A stretch of DNA of 64,000 bases from Meiothermus sp. QL-1 (GCF_003351145.1 NZ_QQSV01000001.1:372001-436000); one strand, 5' to 3'; counted from the first letter of the stretch, positions 17,991 to 26,756 are shown. The notes: generated by a model from the letters alone, not told the origin. A program made the numbers and translations.

Positions 17991-18614
17991 GTGGACATAT
18001 CGGCTTACGTGCAGGCGGCTGGGTATCTGGGAATTTTCGCCACGGTATTCGTAGAGACCGGGTTTTTGGTGGGGTTTTTCCTGCCGGGCGATTCGCTATT
18101 GATTGCAGTGGGGCTTCTGGCTGCAGCCGGGAAGCTGGGGCTTTCGCCGGCTCTGCTGGCCCTTCTGCTGGGCTCGGTGCTGGGCAACAACCTGGGTTAT
18201 TACCTGGGTCACAGGTTGGGTCCAGCTCTTTTGCGAAGGGCCCGGGTGCGGGAGGAGGACGTGGAGCGCACCCGGCGTTTTATGGCCCGCTTTGGTCCCC
18301 TTTCGCTTTTGCTGGGCCCCTATGTTCCAGTCTTTCGGGCGATGGTGCCTTTTTTGTGCGGCGCGGTGCGGATGCCCTGGCCGCGCTTTTTCCTGCTGAG
18401 CTTTATGGGTAGCCTCCTTTGGACCCAGGGCCTAACCCTGCTGGCCTACTTTGTGGGCTCTAGGATTCCCCATCTGGAGCGCTACGTCTACCTGGTGCTG
18501 CTGGCCGGGCTGGGCTTCGCCCTGATGCTGGCTGCCTGGCGGACCTATCACCCGTTTATTCGGGGGTCTCGACCAGTTCCAAAAGCACCCCGCTCGCCCA
18601 GCGCGGATGAATGA
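17991..18614 (+). CDS. DedA/SNARE-associated (VTT) family membrane protein
   Basis: 207-residue polytopic protein of the DedA family, proposed lipid (undecaprenyl-phosphate or phospholipid) flippases. The hallmarks are ETGFLVGFFLPGDSLL, GNNLGYYLGHRLGP and the F-x-P-x-V-R-type motif GPYVPVFRAMVPFLCGA. Start GTG 17991 with the promoter above. The hydrophilic C-terminal tail (RGSRPVPKAPRSPSADE) is encoded in a 59-bp convergent overlap with the VOC gene and may be a read-through extension. Confidence 0.9.
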   Translation: MDISAYVQAAGYLGIFATVFVETGFLVGFFLPGDSLLIAVGLLAAAGKLGLSPALLALLLGSVLGNNLGYYLGHRLGPALLRRARVREEDVERTRRFMARFGPLSLLLGPYVPVFRAMVPFLCGAVRMPWPRFFLLSFMGSLLWTQGLTLLAYFVGSRIPHLERYVYLVLLAGLGFALMLAAWRTYHPFIRGSRPVPKAPRSPSADE

Positions 18615-18942
18615 AGGCCACCGGCCCCCCAAGGCCCGGGCGGGGGCTGGGCTCGAGCAGAGGGGCCCCCTGGGCCGCCAGGTGCTCGAGGGTGGTCTGC
18701 AAATGGGGGGTGGCGAGGGCGAGGTGGTGGAGCCCAGGCCCCCGCTTCCGAAGAAAGCGGGCCGCGGCGGTGTGGGGCTGGATGGGTTGCAGAAGCTCGA
18801 TGCGGCTTGCCCCACTTTTGAGCATCCAAACCTCCAGCCCCTCCAGCCGGCCCTGGGCCTCCAGGGTATACCCCAGCCGCAGGTAGGGCTGGGCGGCCTT
18901 CTCCAAGTCTTCCACGACCAGGGCGACGTGGTGAATTCGCAT
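18556..18942 (-). CDS. VOC protein, methylmalonyl-CoA epimerase-like
   Basis: 128-residue vicinal-oxygen-chelate protein. Metal ligands are visible: His in IHHVALVVEDL, His in GLHHLALATPHL and Glu in LLELVETPE, with a Glu in SRIELLQP. The layout matches methylmalonyl-CoA epimerases, which isomerise the (2R)/(2S) forms in propionyl-CoA metabolism; a glyoxalase or other VOC activity is possible. It is 13 bp downstream of the lipoprotein gene and could be the last gene of the envelope operon. Confidence 0.75.
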   Translation of the reverse strand: MRIHHVALVVEDLEKAAQPYLRLGYTLEAQGRLEGLEVWMLKSGASRIELLQPIQPHTAAARFLRKRGPGLHHLALATPHLQTTLEHLAAQGAPLLEPSPRPGLGGPVAFIHPRWASGVLLELVETPE

Positions 18943-18955
18943 GGCCCCAGGGTAC

Positions 18956-20059
18956 CTACTCCACGGGGATGAAGGCCAGGTCTACCAGGCGCTCCTGGAA
19001 GCTGCCCAGGAAGGAGGTGCGCAGGGCGGAGGCGCTCAGGCTTGCGAGGTTGAGGGTGAGGTCGATGACGCTAAGGGCGGGGCTATCCTGCCGGGTGAGG
19101 TAGAGGAACTGGTCCTGGGCCGTGGTGGCGGCGAGGTAGCGAGTGTTTCGGGACAAAACGCTTTCCGGAGGAATCTGGAACCCCTCGGCAAAGCGGGCCA
19201 GGCCGGTGCCCAGCACCAGCAGAGGCGGGGCCCCGTTGGCGAAGCGGCGGGCTGCGATGTTGCTGTCGCGAAAGAACTGCACCTCGCTCCCAGGGTTCAG
19301 GTTCCAGGTGAGAAGCGCAGTGTCGGTGGTGGTGGGGTCGTTGTCGTCCATCAGCCCCAGCGCCAGGTTGCCGGCGAAAATCAGGTCGGTGGGGGTGGCG
19401 GCGCTGCGGGTGAAGGTGCGCTCGAGGTAGGGGTTTGTGAAGTCGTAGCGGCCCATCTGGCTTGGGGTGAGGTAGAGGAGCTGGTCGCTGGGCCCCAGGG
19501 CCAGCCGGGCAGGTGCATCCAGCCGGGTTAGGTTGGGGTCGGAGAAGTTGATGGAATCGGGCAGGGTGGTGGCGTTGTAGGGGATGAGCCAGGCTTGGTA
19601 GGCCTCGATGGGCCGGCTTTGGTCGGTGGGGGGACAGACCAAAAGCAGGCGGCTTTGCCCCGGGCGCAAATAGCCCCGGCTGCAGTCGGTGTTGAGGGGC
19701 ACGTCCAGGCCGTCCAAGCTGGGGCTGCCCACGCTGTCGAGACGGAGGAGGCTGGCGTTGTAGCGCCGCAGGCGGTCAGGGGTGAGCACCCAGAGCTGGT
19801 CGTTGCCCCCTTCCAGGCTGCGGCGGTAGAAAAGGGCCACCGGTGCTGCATCCAAGGGCCAGCTTCCCACCCGTCGGGGGGGGTCGGTGCTCCCGGGTTG
19901 CAGGGTGCGGGTCTCGTAGAAGCGAATCTCGGCGGGGGTGCCGGGCTGGTTGTTGGTGAGGGTGGCAACCCCCACGGCCAGCAGGGCCCGGGTGGGTTCC
20001 TCGCTGCTGCCGGTGCAGCCGGCGAGGAGCAGGAGAAGGGGAAGGAGGGTTTTGCGCAT
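18956..20059 (-). CDS. Large lipoprotein coupled to the LptD-like gene
   Basis: 367 residues. A lipoprotein signal is plain: MRKTLLPLLLLLAGCTGSS, with lipobox LAGC and the lipidated Cys at about 15. The mature part has no known family to me. It has recurring strand-turn units such as DQLWVLTPDRLRRYN, DQLLYLTPSQMGRYD and QDQFLYLTRQDSPALSVID, suggesting a beta-propeller. The start codon overlaps the LptD-like stop by one base (TGATG), so it is translated with it. Its position suggests an envelope partner of the barrel, possibly in the place of LptE; that is inference from context. Confidence 0.75.
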   Translation of the reverse strand: MRKTLLPLLLLLAGCTGSSEEPTRALLAVGVATLTNNQPGTPAEIRFYETRTLQPGSTDPPRRVGSWPLDAAPVALFYRRSLEGGNDQLWVLTPDRLRRYNASLLRLDSVGSPSLDGLDVPLNTDCSRGYLRPGQSRLLLVCPPTDQSRPIEAYQAWLIPYNATTLPDSINFSDPNLTRLDAPARLALGPSDQLLYLTPSQMGRYDFTNPYLERTFTRSAATPTDLIFAGNLALGLMDDNDPTTTDTALLTWNLNPGSEVQFFRDSNIAARRFANGAPPLLVLGTGLARFAEGFQIPPESVLSRNTRYLAATTAQDQFLYLTRQDSPALSVIDLTLNLASLSASALRTSFLGSFQERLVDLAFIPVE

Positions 20060-22890
20060 CAGCGGCCTCCAGGCACGGGCAGGCGGATGTTGCCCGGTAG
20101 AACCAGGTTGGTGGGGTTGAGCAGGAACTCCGCGGCGTTGCCCCCCAGGGCGAAGGCGAAGCGCAGCTCCTGCTTGAGGGTGTCCAGGCTGGTCCTAAAG
20201 GCCCAGCAGCAGCGGTCGACGACCACCTCGAAGCGGGGGCGGAGCAGGGTGCCCTCCAGGTTGGGCAGCAGGAATTCCCGCCCCTCCTCGGGGGCGTTGT
20301 AGACGATGCGGAAGAAGAGGCGGGTTTTTTCCAGGCCCATGAAGCTGAAGGTGGGGCCGAACTCCCTGAGGGCCACGCGGAAACGGCCATCCAGGCGGCG
20401 CTCCAGACTCAAGAAGCCCTGCAGCGAAAGGCCCGGGGGGTCCTCGGCCCGCAGCGGGGCAGGCCAGACCTCCCACTCCCCATTTAGACGCAGGAAGCGG
20501 AGGAAGGCCAGGGTGTCGTCCTCCGGGGTCAGGGGATTTTCCGCTTCGGGGAAGTGGAACTCGGCCGAGAGCTCGCTCAGAAAGAGCTCGGGTTCGCGCA
20601 CCGCCAGCCGCAGGTTGAGCCGGGGGTTGCGCAAGACGCCGCCCTGGTAGCCCCAAAGCAGGTCGGCCTGGAGCAGGTCGGCGCTGTACAGGTAGCTCAG
20701 CCGGAAGCGGCTCTCGCTGCCTGGGGCAAAGCCGATGGTGGGGGCGAAGGCCAGGGTGTGGAGGCCCAGGGTGAGCTGGAACAGCCCGTCCAGCAGGGCC
20801 GGGGTGGGGGTGGGGCTGGGGTTGGTGGTCGAGGGGAGGGGGGTGTAGGGGTGGGTGAAGCCGAGGCGCAGGCGGAGGCTGTTGGGGGGGTCCTGGAAGA
20901 ACAGGTTGGCCTCGGTGCGGATGGCCTGGCCGTTGTTCAGGTCGCGGCTGTGGGCGAGGGCCAGGGTGTTGCCGGGGGGGTTGTAGCTGGCCGAGAGGTC
21001 CAGGGGGTCGAAGCGGGCGATGAGGGGAATTTGCGCGGGGGGCCGGCTCTCCTTTTCCTGCACGTCCCAGTAGCGGTAGGCGGTGCGCAAGGAGAAGTTG
21101 AAGGGAAGGGGGCTGTAGCCCAGGTTCAGGCTTAGGAGGCGGTCGAGGCCCAGCTCGAGCTGCCGCTCGTAGACCAGGTTCAGGTTGAAGGGGGCAGGGG
21201 TGAGGGCCAGGCTGGAGCGCAGCAGGTCCCAGCGCCCCTGCTCCAGGTCGCGAGCAGCCCGGGCGGTGAGGTTGAGCCAGGGGAGGGGCCTGGAGCCCAG
21301 GGTCAGCTCGGCCGGGGGGTCGAAGCGGTTGTTCTCCAGGTCGCGGCTCACCCGCGCGGTGAGGGAGAAGAGGGGGTCGGGGTTGAAGCCCAGGCTGCCC
21401 TCGATGGAGCTTGCCCTCCGCGGCCGCTCGTAGTCGAACTGGAAGGGGGTTTCGCCCTCCACCACGCTGCGGCTGGCGTTCAGGTTCAGGCTAAAAGGCC
21501 CCAGGCGCTGGCCCAGGCTGGCCCGGGTCTCCCAGCGGATGAGCCGCTCAAACTCGGTGGGGTTGCCGTTTTCGTCCTGGTTCTGGGTGCTGTAGTAGCG
21601 CCCGATGAAGGTATTTTCCACGCTGAAGCTGAGGCCCGGCCACGGGGGAGCAGGCCGGTAGCTTTCACGGTGCTCCACCCAAAGCCGTCCGGCGCCGATG
21701 TAGGGGCCAAGCCGTCTGGCGGAGCGGTTCAGAGGGTTGGACGGGGCTTGGTAGTAGCCCAGCAAAAGCCGGCCCGTGAGGCGGAACTCCCCCTCGAGCC
21801 CCCGGGGAAAGCTCACCTCCACCTCTGGCAGGCGCTGGGGGGTGGAGCGCTCGTTGGGGGGAGCCAGGGGGTTGTGGTCGATGTAGCCGTCCAGGGTGAA
21901 GCGGTAGAGGGGCTCGCCCTGGCGGGTGGCGGCCTCCAGCAGAAAGGTGGTGTAGTCGGGCTGCCCCCCTGCCCCGGCCAGGAAGCGGGGCTCAACCTGG
22001 GGGGCGTCGTCGCGCAGCACCAGACCTTCCAGCCGCCAGCCGGGCTCTTCCAGCTTGTAGCTGAAACGATATTTGAAAATACCATCCTTGCGCGGGTCGC
22101 TGTCAGGCGGGACCACCCCGGCGGGCGGGGGCAGGTAGAGGAACTGGTAGCGCTCTGCCGCGGCCCCTACCCCGAAGTGGTCGAAGCCGAAGCCCCATCC
22201 CCGGCGCTCGAAGTAGCGCAGCAGGGTGAACCCGATGCCAAAATCGCTCACGTAGGGCAGGTCGGCCAGCACGAACACCCCATCGGCGTCGCTTTGGCCG
22301 AACTCCAGCTTGGGGCGCCGCTCGTTCAGGAAGAAAAGGAGCACCGGCAGGTACAAAGTCCGCTCCCCACGCAGCAAAACCCAGACCCCCCGGGCGATGA
22401 TGCGGTCGCCGGGGTAGAGCAGCACCTCCTGGGCCTGGAAGGCGTAGTCGGCCACCTCGTGCTCGCAGCGCTCGCAGGGGGTGAGGTAGCCCTGCTGCAG
22501 CAGGATCTGCCCTGCAGCCCGCTGGCAGACCGGGCCGGTGAGGTAGAAGTCGCCCGACTCAATCCTGACCTCGATGGCCTCAAAGCTCTCGTCGCCGGTG
22601 TAAAGCTCCAGCTCAGCAGCTTCGATGCGCTGACCCTGCTTGTCCTGGTAGAGCACCCCGCCCAGAAGCAGCAGGCGTTTGCGGGTGCGGTTGTAGACCA
22701 CCCGGGGGGCCTCGATGCGCTCACCATCCCGGTCCATCCGCACCGGGTTACCCAGCAGGATGATGAGCTCTTCTCCTTCTTCGTTGCGCAGCTCCAGCCG
22801 CTCGGCCTCCAGAATTTTTAGCCGCTTTCCCCCTTCCTGGGCCGAAGCCAGGCTCAAAAGAAGCAAAACGAGGAGGCCCCAGCACCTCAT
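20059..22890 (-). CDS. LptD/OstA-like outer-membrane protein
   Basis: 943 residues. Signal peptide at 1-18 (MRCWGLLVLLLLSLASA). Residues about 20-130 form an OstA/LptA-like beta-jellyroll with repeated strands such as RIEAPRVVYNRTRKRLLLLG. A cysteine segment GPVCQRAAG...YLTPCERCEHE sits where LptD N-domains have their TTC motif. From about 160 a barrel follows, with many alternating strands (FRLTGRLLLGYYQAPSN, LNLVYERQLELGLD). ATG 22890 was chosen because codons further upstream are antisense or out-of-frame to the preceding permease; it overlaps that stop by 4 bp. Probable outer-membrane translocon for a lipid or glycolipid delivered by the LptF/G-like pair. Confidence 0.83.
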   Translation of the reverse strand: MRCWGLLVLLLLSLASAQEGGKRLKILEAERLELRNEEGEELIILLGNPVRMDRDGERIEAPRVVYNRTRKRLLLLGGVLYQDKQGQRIEAAELELYTGDESFEAIEVRIESGDFYLTGPVCQRAAGQILLQQGYLTPCERCEHEVADYAFQAQEVLLYPGDRIIARGVWVLLRGERTLYLPVLLFFLNERRPKLEFGQSDADGVFVLADLPYVSDFGIGFTLLRYFERRGWGFGFDHFGVGAAAERYQFLYLPPPAGVVPPDSDPRKDGIFKYRFSYKLEEPGWRLEGLVLRDDAPQVEPRFLAGAGGQPDYTTFLLEAATRQGEPLYRFTLDGYIDHNPLAPPNERSTPQRLPEVEVSFPRGLEGEFRLTGRLLLGYYQAPSNPLNRSARRLGPYIGAGRLWVEHRESYRPAPPWPGLSFSVENTFIGRYYSTQNQDENGNPTEFERLIRWETRASLGQRLGPFSLNLNASRSVVEGETPFQFDYERPRRASSIEGSLGFNPDPLFSLTARVSRDLENNRFDPPAELTLGSRPLPWLNLTARAARDLEQGRWDLLRSSLALTPAPFNLNLVYERQLELGLDRLLSLNLGYSPLPFNFSLRTAYRYWDVQEKESRPPAQIPLIARFDPLDLSASYNPPGNTLALAHSRDLNNGQAIRTEANLFFQDPPNSLRLRLGFTHPYTPLPSTTNPSPTPTPALLDGLFQLTLGLHTLAFAPTIGFAPGSESRFRLSYLYSADLLQADLLWGYQGGVLRNPRLNLRLAVREPELFLSELSAEFHFPEAENPLTPEDDTLAFLRFLRLNGEWEVWPAPLRAEDPPGLSLQGFLSLERRLDGRFRVALREFGPTFSFMGLEKTRLFFRIVYNAPEEGREFLLPNLEGTLLRPRFEVVVDRCCWAFRTSLDTLKQELRFAFALGGNAAEFLLNPTNLVLPGNIRLPVPGGR

Positions 22891-23924
22891 CGCCGCCCTA
22901 CCCGCAAAAGAACCAGCCCGGCAATGGCATAGAGCAGGTTGGGCCCCCAGGCGGCCAAAAGGGGCGGGATCACCCCCTGCTCGCCCATGATCCGCCCCAC
23001 GCTCCAGGTGGCGTAGTAGATGAAGGTGAGCACCACCACCCCCAGCATCCCCAGGCTGCGGCTGCCCCCCAGCAGAAAAAAGGCCAGCCCCACGGCGAAG
23101 AGGGCGAAGGCGTAGACCGCCGCCGGCTCGGCCCATTTGCGATGCAGCGCGGTGAGCTCGGCGTGGTAGGGCAGGCCCTGGGCGCGGTACTGGGCGATGC
23201 GCTGGCGCAGTTCGGCCACAGTGAGGCTGAAAAGCCCCCCGGGGGGCTCGAGGGATAGCTCCACCAGGGGCACCACCGCCCGCTCAAAGCGGGCCACCGT
23301 GCGGGGCCGGGCCCCCTCGTAGGTTACCCGCAGCCCCTCCGAGAGCACCAGAGCCCCTTCCTGGAAGCGGCCCTGCTGGGCTATGAGCACCTCCTCGGCG
23401 GTAATCACCCGCACCTCCCCAACGCCCTCGCCCACCTGGCCCACATACACGATGCGCCCGTAGGCATCCACCAGCCGGCTCCCCGGCTGCAGCAGGGCCC
23501 GCGGCTTTTGCAACACCGCCTGGCGCAGGACGCTCTGCCCTTGCTGCAGGCTTCTGGGCACCAGGCTGTCGGCGGCCAAAACCGCCAGGCCGAAGAGAAG
23601 GGTGCCCATCAGCAGGATGGGGAAGAGCACCCGCAGCTTAGGGATGCCGCCCGCCAGCATGGCCTTGAGCTCCGACTCCTCGCCCATGCGCGAGAGCACC
23701 AGCAAAAGCGCGAACAAGAAGGCCAGCGGCATTCCCCGCACCAGGGCCTCGGGCACCCGGAAGGCCAGGTACTGGCTCACCACCAGCGGGTCGGCCCCCC
23801 GGGCCAGCAGGGGGGCCAGCACCTCATACAAAGCCCCGCCCAGCAGGGCCAGCACCACCACCGCCAGCGCCCCCAGCAGCGAGGCCCCCACCTCGCGCAC
23901 CAGGTAGCGGTCAAGGGTGGTCAT
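22887..23924 (-). CDS. LptF/LptG-family permease (second of pair)
   Basis: 345-residue YjgP/YjgQ permease. Helices 1-3 at about 13-105, a periplasmic jellyroll at about 125-250 (SRLVDAYGRIVYVGQVGEG), and three C-terminal helices from about 265. The coupling-helix region SRMGEESELKAMLAGGI, which contacts the LptB ATPase, is conserved. Start ATG 23924 overlaps the previous gene by 4 bp and gives the standard N-terminus TTLDRYLVREV. The ATPase lptB is not in this window. Confidence 0.88.
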   Translation of the reverse strand: MTTLDRYLVREVGASLLGALAVVVLALLGGALYEVLAPLLARGADPLVVSQYLAFRVPEALVRGMPLAFLFALLLVLSRMGEESELKAMLAGGIPKLRVLFPILLMGTLLFGLAVLAADSLVPRSLQQGQSVLRQAVLQKPRALLQPGSRLVDAYGRIVYVGQVGEGVGEVRVITAEEVLIAQQGRFQEGALVLSEGLRVTYEGARPRTVARFERAVVPLVELSLEPPGGLFSLTVAELRQRIAQYRAQGLPYHAELTALHRKWAEPAAVYAFALFAVGLAFFLLGGSRSLGMLGVVVLTFIYYATWSVGRIMGEQGVIPPLLAAWGPNLLYAIAGLVLLRVGRR

Positions 23925-24928
23925 CGGGCCAGCCTCCAAGTGCCCAGGAGGGCCAAAACGCCGTAGACCAGGTTGGGCAGCCAGGCCCCGTAGGCGCTCC
24001 ACAGGTCGAAGCGGGCGAGCTGGGCTGAGAAGGTGAAGAGCGTCCAGTAGCCGAAGATAAGGGCTACTACGGCTATGAAGGCCCAGGCCGCCTCGCGCAA
24101 AGCAAGTCCCACCACCACCGCCAGCCAGGCCAGCACCACCGTGCCCACCGCGTTGGCGTAGCGCCGGGCCAGGGGAAAAACCGCCGCGGGGTCGGCCCTG
24201 GCCGCAGCGGAGAGCTGGGGCAGGGGCATGGCCTCATAGGAAAGGGCCCTGGGTTCCACCCCCACGGGAAAGGGCAGGGGGTGAACGGCCTCCTGGAAGA
24301 CCTGGCCGCTGGGGTCTACGCGGTAAGCGTTCTCCAGCCGCCAGGCCCCTTCCAACCAGGTGCCCCGTTCTGCGCTCCAGATGGCCCCGCCGGGCTCTAT
24401 CACCCGGATGCCTTCGAGCCGGGCTCCTTCGGCCGAGGGGTAGATGCGCTGGGCGTAGTAGACCCCGAGCCCTTTGGGGGTGTAGGTGCGCTCGCTGAGC
24501 ACCCCAGAGGGCTCCGAGCCATAGTAAATCTTGTACTGCAAGGCCTCGAAGCGCTCCTGGGCAATGGGTTTGACCCAGCCCTCGTTCAAGAAGACCACCC
24601 CCCCCACGAGGCTCGCCACCAGCAGCACAGGTCCGATAAAGCGCAGGGGGGGCACCCCTCCGGCGTAGGCAGCCTTGAGCTCGGACTGGCGGATCCAGCG
24701 GGCCAGCGCCACCAGCAGGGCGAAGACCAGGCCCAAGGGCAGGGCGATGCCCAGGGTGTGGGGCACCCGGTAGGCCACTATCAGGGCTATTTCGCTAGGT
24801 GGGGTTTTGGCTCGCAAGAAAGCCCCCGAGAGCGAGGAGAGCAGGTCGAAGGTAATCAGACCTACGAATAGCAGCACCCCCAGCAGATACAACGACAACG
24901 TTTCGCGCAACAAATAACGCTGCAACAT
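23921..24928 (-). CDS. LptF/LptG-family permease (first of pair)
   Basis: 335-residue YjgP/YjgQ permease and first gene of the envelope operon. N-terminus MLQRYLLRETLSLYLLG, then helices, the coupling motif ARWIRQSELKAAYAGGV, a periplasmic domain (about 120-235) and three C-terminal helices. Together with the next permease it would form the LptFG membrane part of an ABC extractor that lifts lipid out of the inner membrane. A TATACT on the minus strand at about 24939-24944 is a candidate -10 box 10 bp upstream. Confidence 0.87.
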   Translation of the reverse strand: MLQRYLLRETLSLYLLGVLLFVGLITFDLLSSLSGAFLRAKTPPSEIALIVAYRVPHTLGIALPLGLVFALLVALARWIRQSELKAAYAGGVPPLRFIGPVLLVASLVGGVVFLNEGWVKPIAQERFEALQYKIYYGSEPSGVLSERTYTPKGLGVYYAQRIYPSAEGARLEGIRVIEPGGAIWSAERGTWLEGAWRLENAYRVDPSGQVFQEAVHPLPFPVGVEPRALSYEAMPLPQLSAAARADPAAVFPLARRYANAVGTVVLAWLAVVVGLALREAAWAFIAVVALIFGYWTLFTFSAQLARFDLWSAYGAWLPNLVYGVLALLGTWRLAR

Positions 24929-25076
24929 TCCAGAGCGAAGTATAAGGTGCGCTTCGGTGAGAAGCGGCCAATTTGACCCTCCACAGCGATAGTCTCGAGG
25001 GGTTCGGGCAGTTTGGGATGGGCTTTGACCGGTCGTGGTTAGCCCGAAAACCGGCGTGTGGGGCTTTTATCAAGCT

Positions 25077-26006
25077 TTATTCATGCACAAACCGCAAGGC
25101 TTCCACGAGCCGCTCGGCAAAATCCGGGGGGTAGTCGTGCCCCAGGCCCTTCACCACCTCGAGCCGCACCTGCAATCCCTGGGCCTTCAACTCGTTGGCC
25201 ACCAGGGTAATGTGGGCTCTGGCGGGATCGTCTTCCCCGGTGATGAAAACCCCCTTGAGCCCTTTTTGCACGGCAGCCTCGAGGTGCGGTAGCAAAGGCT
25301 CCAGGGCCCCAGCGCCCACCACCGCCACGAACCCCCGGCTGGGCAGGGCCTGTTCCAGCGTCAGGCGTACCGCCAGCCCGGCCCCCTGCGAGGCCCCGGC
25401 CAGCACCAGGGTCTGAGAGAGAGGGTGTTGGGTCTGTAGGAGCGTATAGGCCTGCTGGGCCTCTTGTTTGGCCTGTGCGTAGTCGTCCCAGCAATACCCC
25501 CAGGGCCCCTCCACCTGGCCCGACTGCAACAGGGCCAGCAGCACCCCGTGCTGGCTAAGGGGCTGCCAGTGGGGAGCGGTTTCCTCCAGGTTGCTCCCCC
25601 GCATGTGAAAGGCCAGCAACAGGGGGGCTGGGGTGCTGGGGTTGGGCGGCGGAAAGACCCGGAGCCTGGGCTGGGCCATAAGCTGAGCCTGCTGTTTGCG
25701 GGTCTGGCAGACCTCGAGCAGGGTCTTGAATTCGGGCAGTTCTTGCAAGCCGGCCAAGTCGGCATCCTGCTGGAGGCGCTCCGGATTCCACCACAACCCC
25801 TCTTCCAGCCCCGCCTGTAAAACCCCCAGGGCTTCTTGGGGACGCTCCAGAAGCGACAAAAAACAGGCTTCCCAGAACGTGAGGCGGGCGGCCTGACCGG
25901 GAAAATGACGGCGGGCCCGGCGGGTTTGCATGAGGGCTTCTTCCAGGCGTTTTTGCCCGTACAAGCCAAATATTTCTCGTTGAATTTGGCTAAAGTCAGC
26001 GTTCAT
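25077..26006 (-). CDS. Alpha/beta hydrolase with N-terminal helical domain
   Basis: 309 residues. Residues 1-105 are helical and TPR-like (GLYGQKRLEEALMQTRRARR; ERPQEALGVLQAGLEEG). The C-terminal 180 residues are an alpha/beta hydrolase of the phospholipase/carboxylesterase type: nucleophile elbow LAGASQGAGLA, acid in ITGEDDPA and His in GLGHDYPPD. Substrate unknown. Flanked by the SRP RNA gene upstream and an empty 148-bp stretch downstream toward the LptF/G gene. Confidence 0.78.
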   Translation of the reverse strand: MNADFSQIQREIFGLYGQKRLEEALMQTRRARRHFPGQAARLTFWEACFLSLLERPQEALGVLQAGLEEGLWWNPERLQQDADLAGLQELPEFKTLLEVCQTRKQQAQLMAQPRLRVFPPPNPSTPAPLLLAFHMRGSNLEETAPHWQPLSQHGVLLALLQSGQVEGPWGYCWDDYAQAKQEAQQAYTLLQTQHPLSQTLVLAGASQGAGLAVRLTLEQALPSRGFVAVVGAGALEPLLPHLEAAVQKGLKGVFITGEDDPARAHITLVANELKAQGLQVRLEVVKGLGHDYPPDFAERLVEALRFVHE

Positions 26007-26020
26007 CTACCAACACTATA

Positions 26021-26040
26021 AAAAAAAGCGCCCCCGGCTC
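26021..26040 (-). terminator. Terminator of the SRP RNA gene
   Basis: The GC-rich 3' strand of the closing helix is followed by seven T residues (minus strand, 26027-26021). Confidence 0.7.
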
Positions 26041-26131
26041 CCTGACGGCACCCGCTCCGTGGCGCTTAGGGCTGCTGCCTTCCGGCCCTGACCCGGTTCA
26101 CGCTGGTGCGCCGCGTCAGACCGAGGACGCG
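26028..26131 (-). ncRNA. ffs: Signal recognition particle RNA (4.5S, small bacterial type)
   Basis: About 104 nt on the minus strand. The domain IV hairpin carries the universally conserved GGTCAGGGCCGGAAGGCAGC core, with the asymmetric and symmetric loops that bind Ffh and the GGAA tetraloop. The 5' end GCGTCCTCGG pairs over 10 positions (with GU) with the 3' end CCGGGGGCGC, closing a rod-like RNA. The 3' stem runs directly into a run of T residues, so the closing helix doubles as the terminator. The RNA guides membrane-protein translation with Ffh and FtsY. Confidence 0.95.
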
Positions 26132-26137
26132 AACCCA

Positions 26138-26165
26138 AGCATAGCACAATGCCCCCCGGGTGCAA
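26138..26165 (-). promoter_or_regulatory. Promoter of the SRP RNA gene
   Basis: Minus-strand TTGCAC (26165-26160), 16-bp spacer, TATGCT (26143-26138). The RNA's paired 5' end begins about 7 nt downstream, which calibrates the -10 to start-site distance used for other promoters in this window. Confidence 0.7.
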
Positions 26166-26312
26166 GGGGCCTTTTTTGCAGCGGGAACAGTCACCCCTAA
26201 AATTCGAGCGAAACGCCTCTTTTTCGTTCTGATTTCGCCAGGCTTTATCTTGTTCTTGCCCAACGAGGAGCTTCGCGGGCGGAGGGTGCCTTAGCAGCCT
26301 GGTCCCCTTGCT
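26166..26312. other. Intergenic stretch, nothing recognised
   Basis: 147 bp between the SRP RNA promoter and the secreted-protein gene. It is less GC-rich than its surroundings, with short runs of T and A. I saw no credible gene, RNA or terminator. Confidence 0.5.
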
Positions 26313-26756
26313 CTAGCGCACCCAGATCCCCGCTACGTAGGCGCAGGGTTCAACCTTGCAGGAGACCATGTCTACCCGGTAGCGGAATTGGGCAGTGCGG
26401 ATGGGTGTGACCCTGACCAAAGGCTCATCGTCGGGTGCGGTGTCGGCGTCGATCAGGTTGTTGTTTTCGTCGAAGAGGGTCAGGTCAAGGTCGTCGCAGT
26501 CGTCGTCGCAGGCGGCCGTGATCCAGTACGTACGACCCGCCTCGAGCCGTACGCGCACGAACTGGCTCCTGCCCTGGTACAGATGGTCGTACACCCGGTT
26601 GAACAGCTCCTGCGCTGCTGGATGAATAAGGTTGTTCTGCTGGTACCTGCGGGCCTGGGCGGTCAGATAACCGTCGAGCTGCGAGCGGCTTTGGCTGAGG
26701 CCTATCGATAGACCCAGCAAAACCAGGGCGAAATTCAGCCTTGAGGCCTTGTTCAT
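26313..26756 (-). CDS. Small secreted protein, pre-peptidase-like domain
   Basis: 147 residues with an N-terminal signal peptide (LNFALVLLGLSIGLSQSRS). The mature part has a helical lead (DGYLTAQARRYQQNN) and then a beta-sandwich segment: FVRVRLEAGRTYWITAACDDDC, DLDLTLFDENNNLIDADTA and a final pair of strands with Cys. Four cysteines could form two disulfides. The strand pattern (v-x-L-x-aG-x-Y-x-i, then D-x-D-l-x-L-y-d) resembles pre-peptidase C-terminal (PPC) domains. An exported protein of unknown role. No same-strand neighbour nearby. Confidence 0.66.
   Translation of the reverse strand: MNKASRLNFALVLLGLSIGLSQSRSQLDGYLTAQARRYQQNNLIHPAAQELFNRVYDHLYQGRSQFVRVRLEAGRTYWITAACDDDCDDLDLTLFDENNNLIDADTAPDDEPLVRVTPIRTAQFRYRVDMVSCKVEPCAYVAGIWVR

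Noticed and set aside
26066-26263. A 65-codon reading frame on the minus strand with a basic N-terminus
   Set aside because: It runs through the SRP RNA gene and its promoter, has a TTG start and no ribosome-binding site. The RNA explains the sequence.
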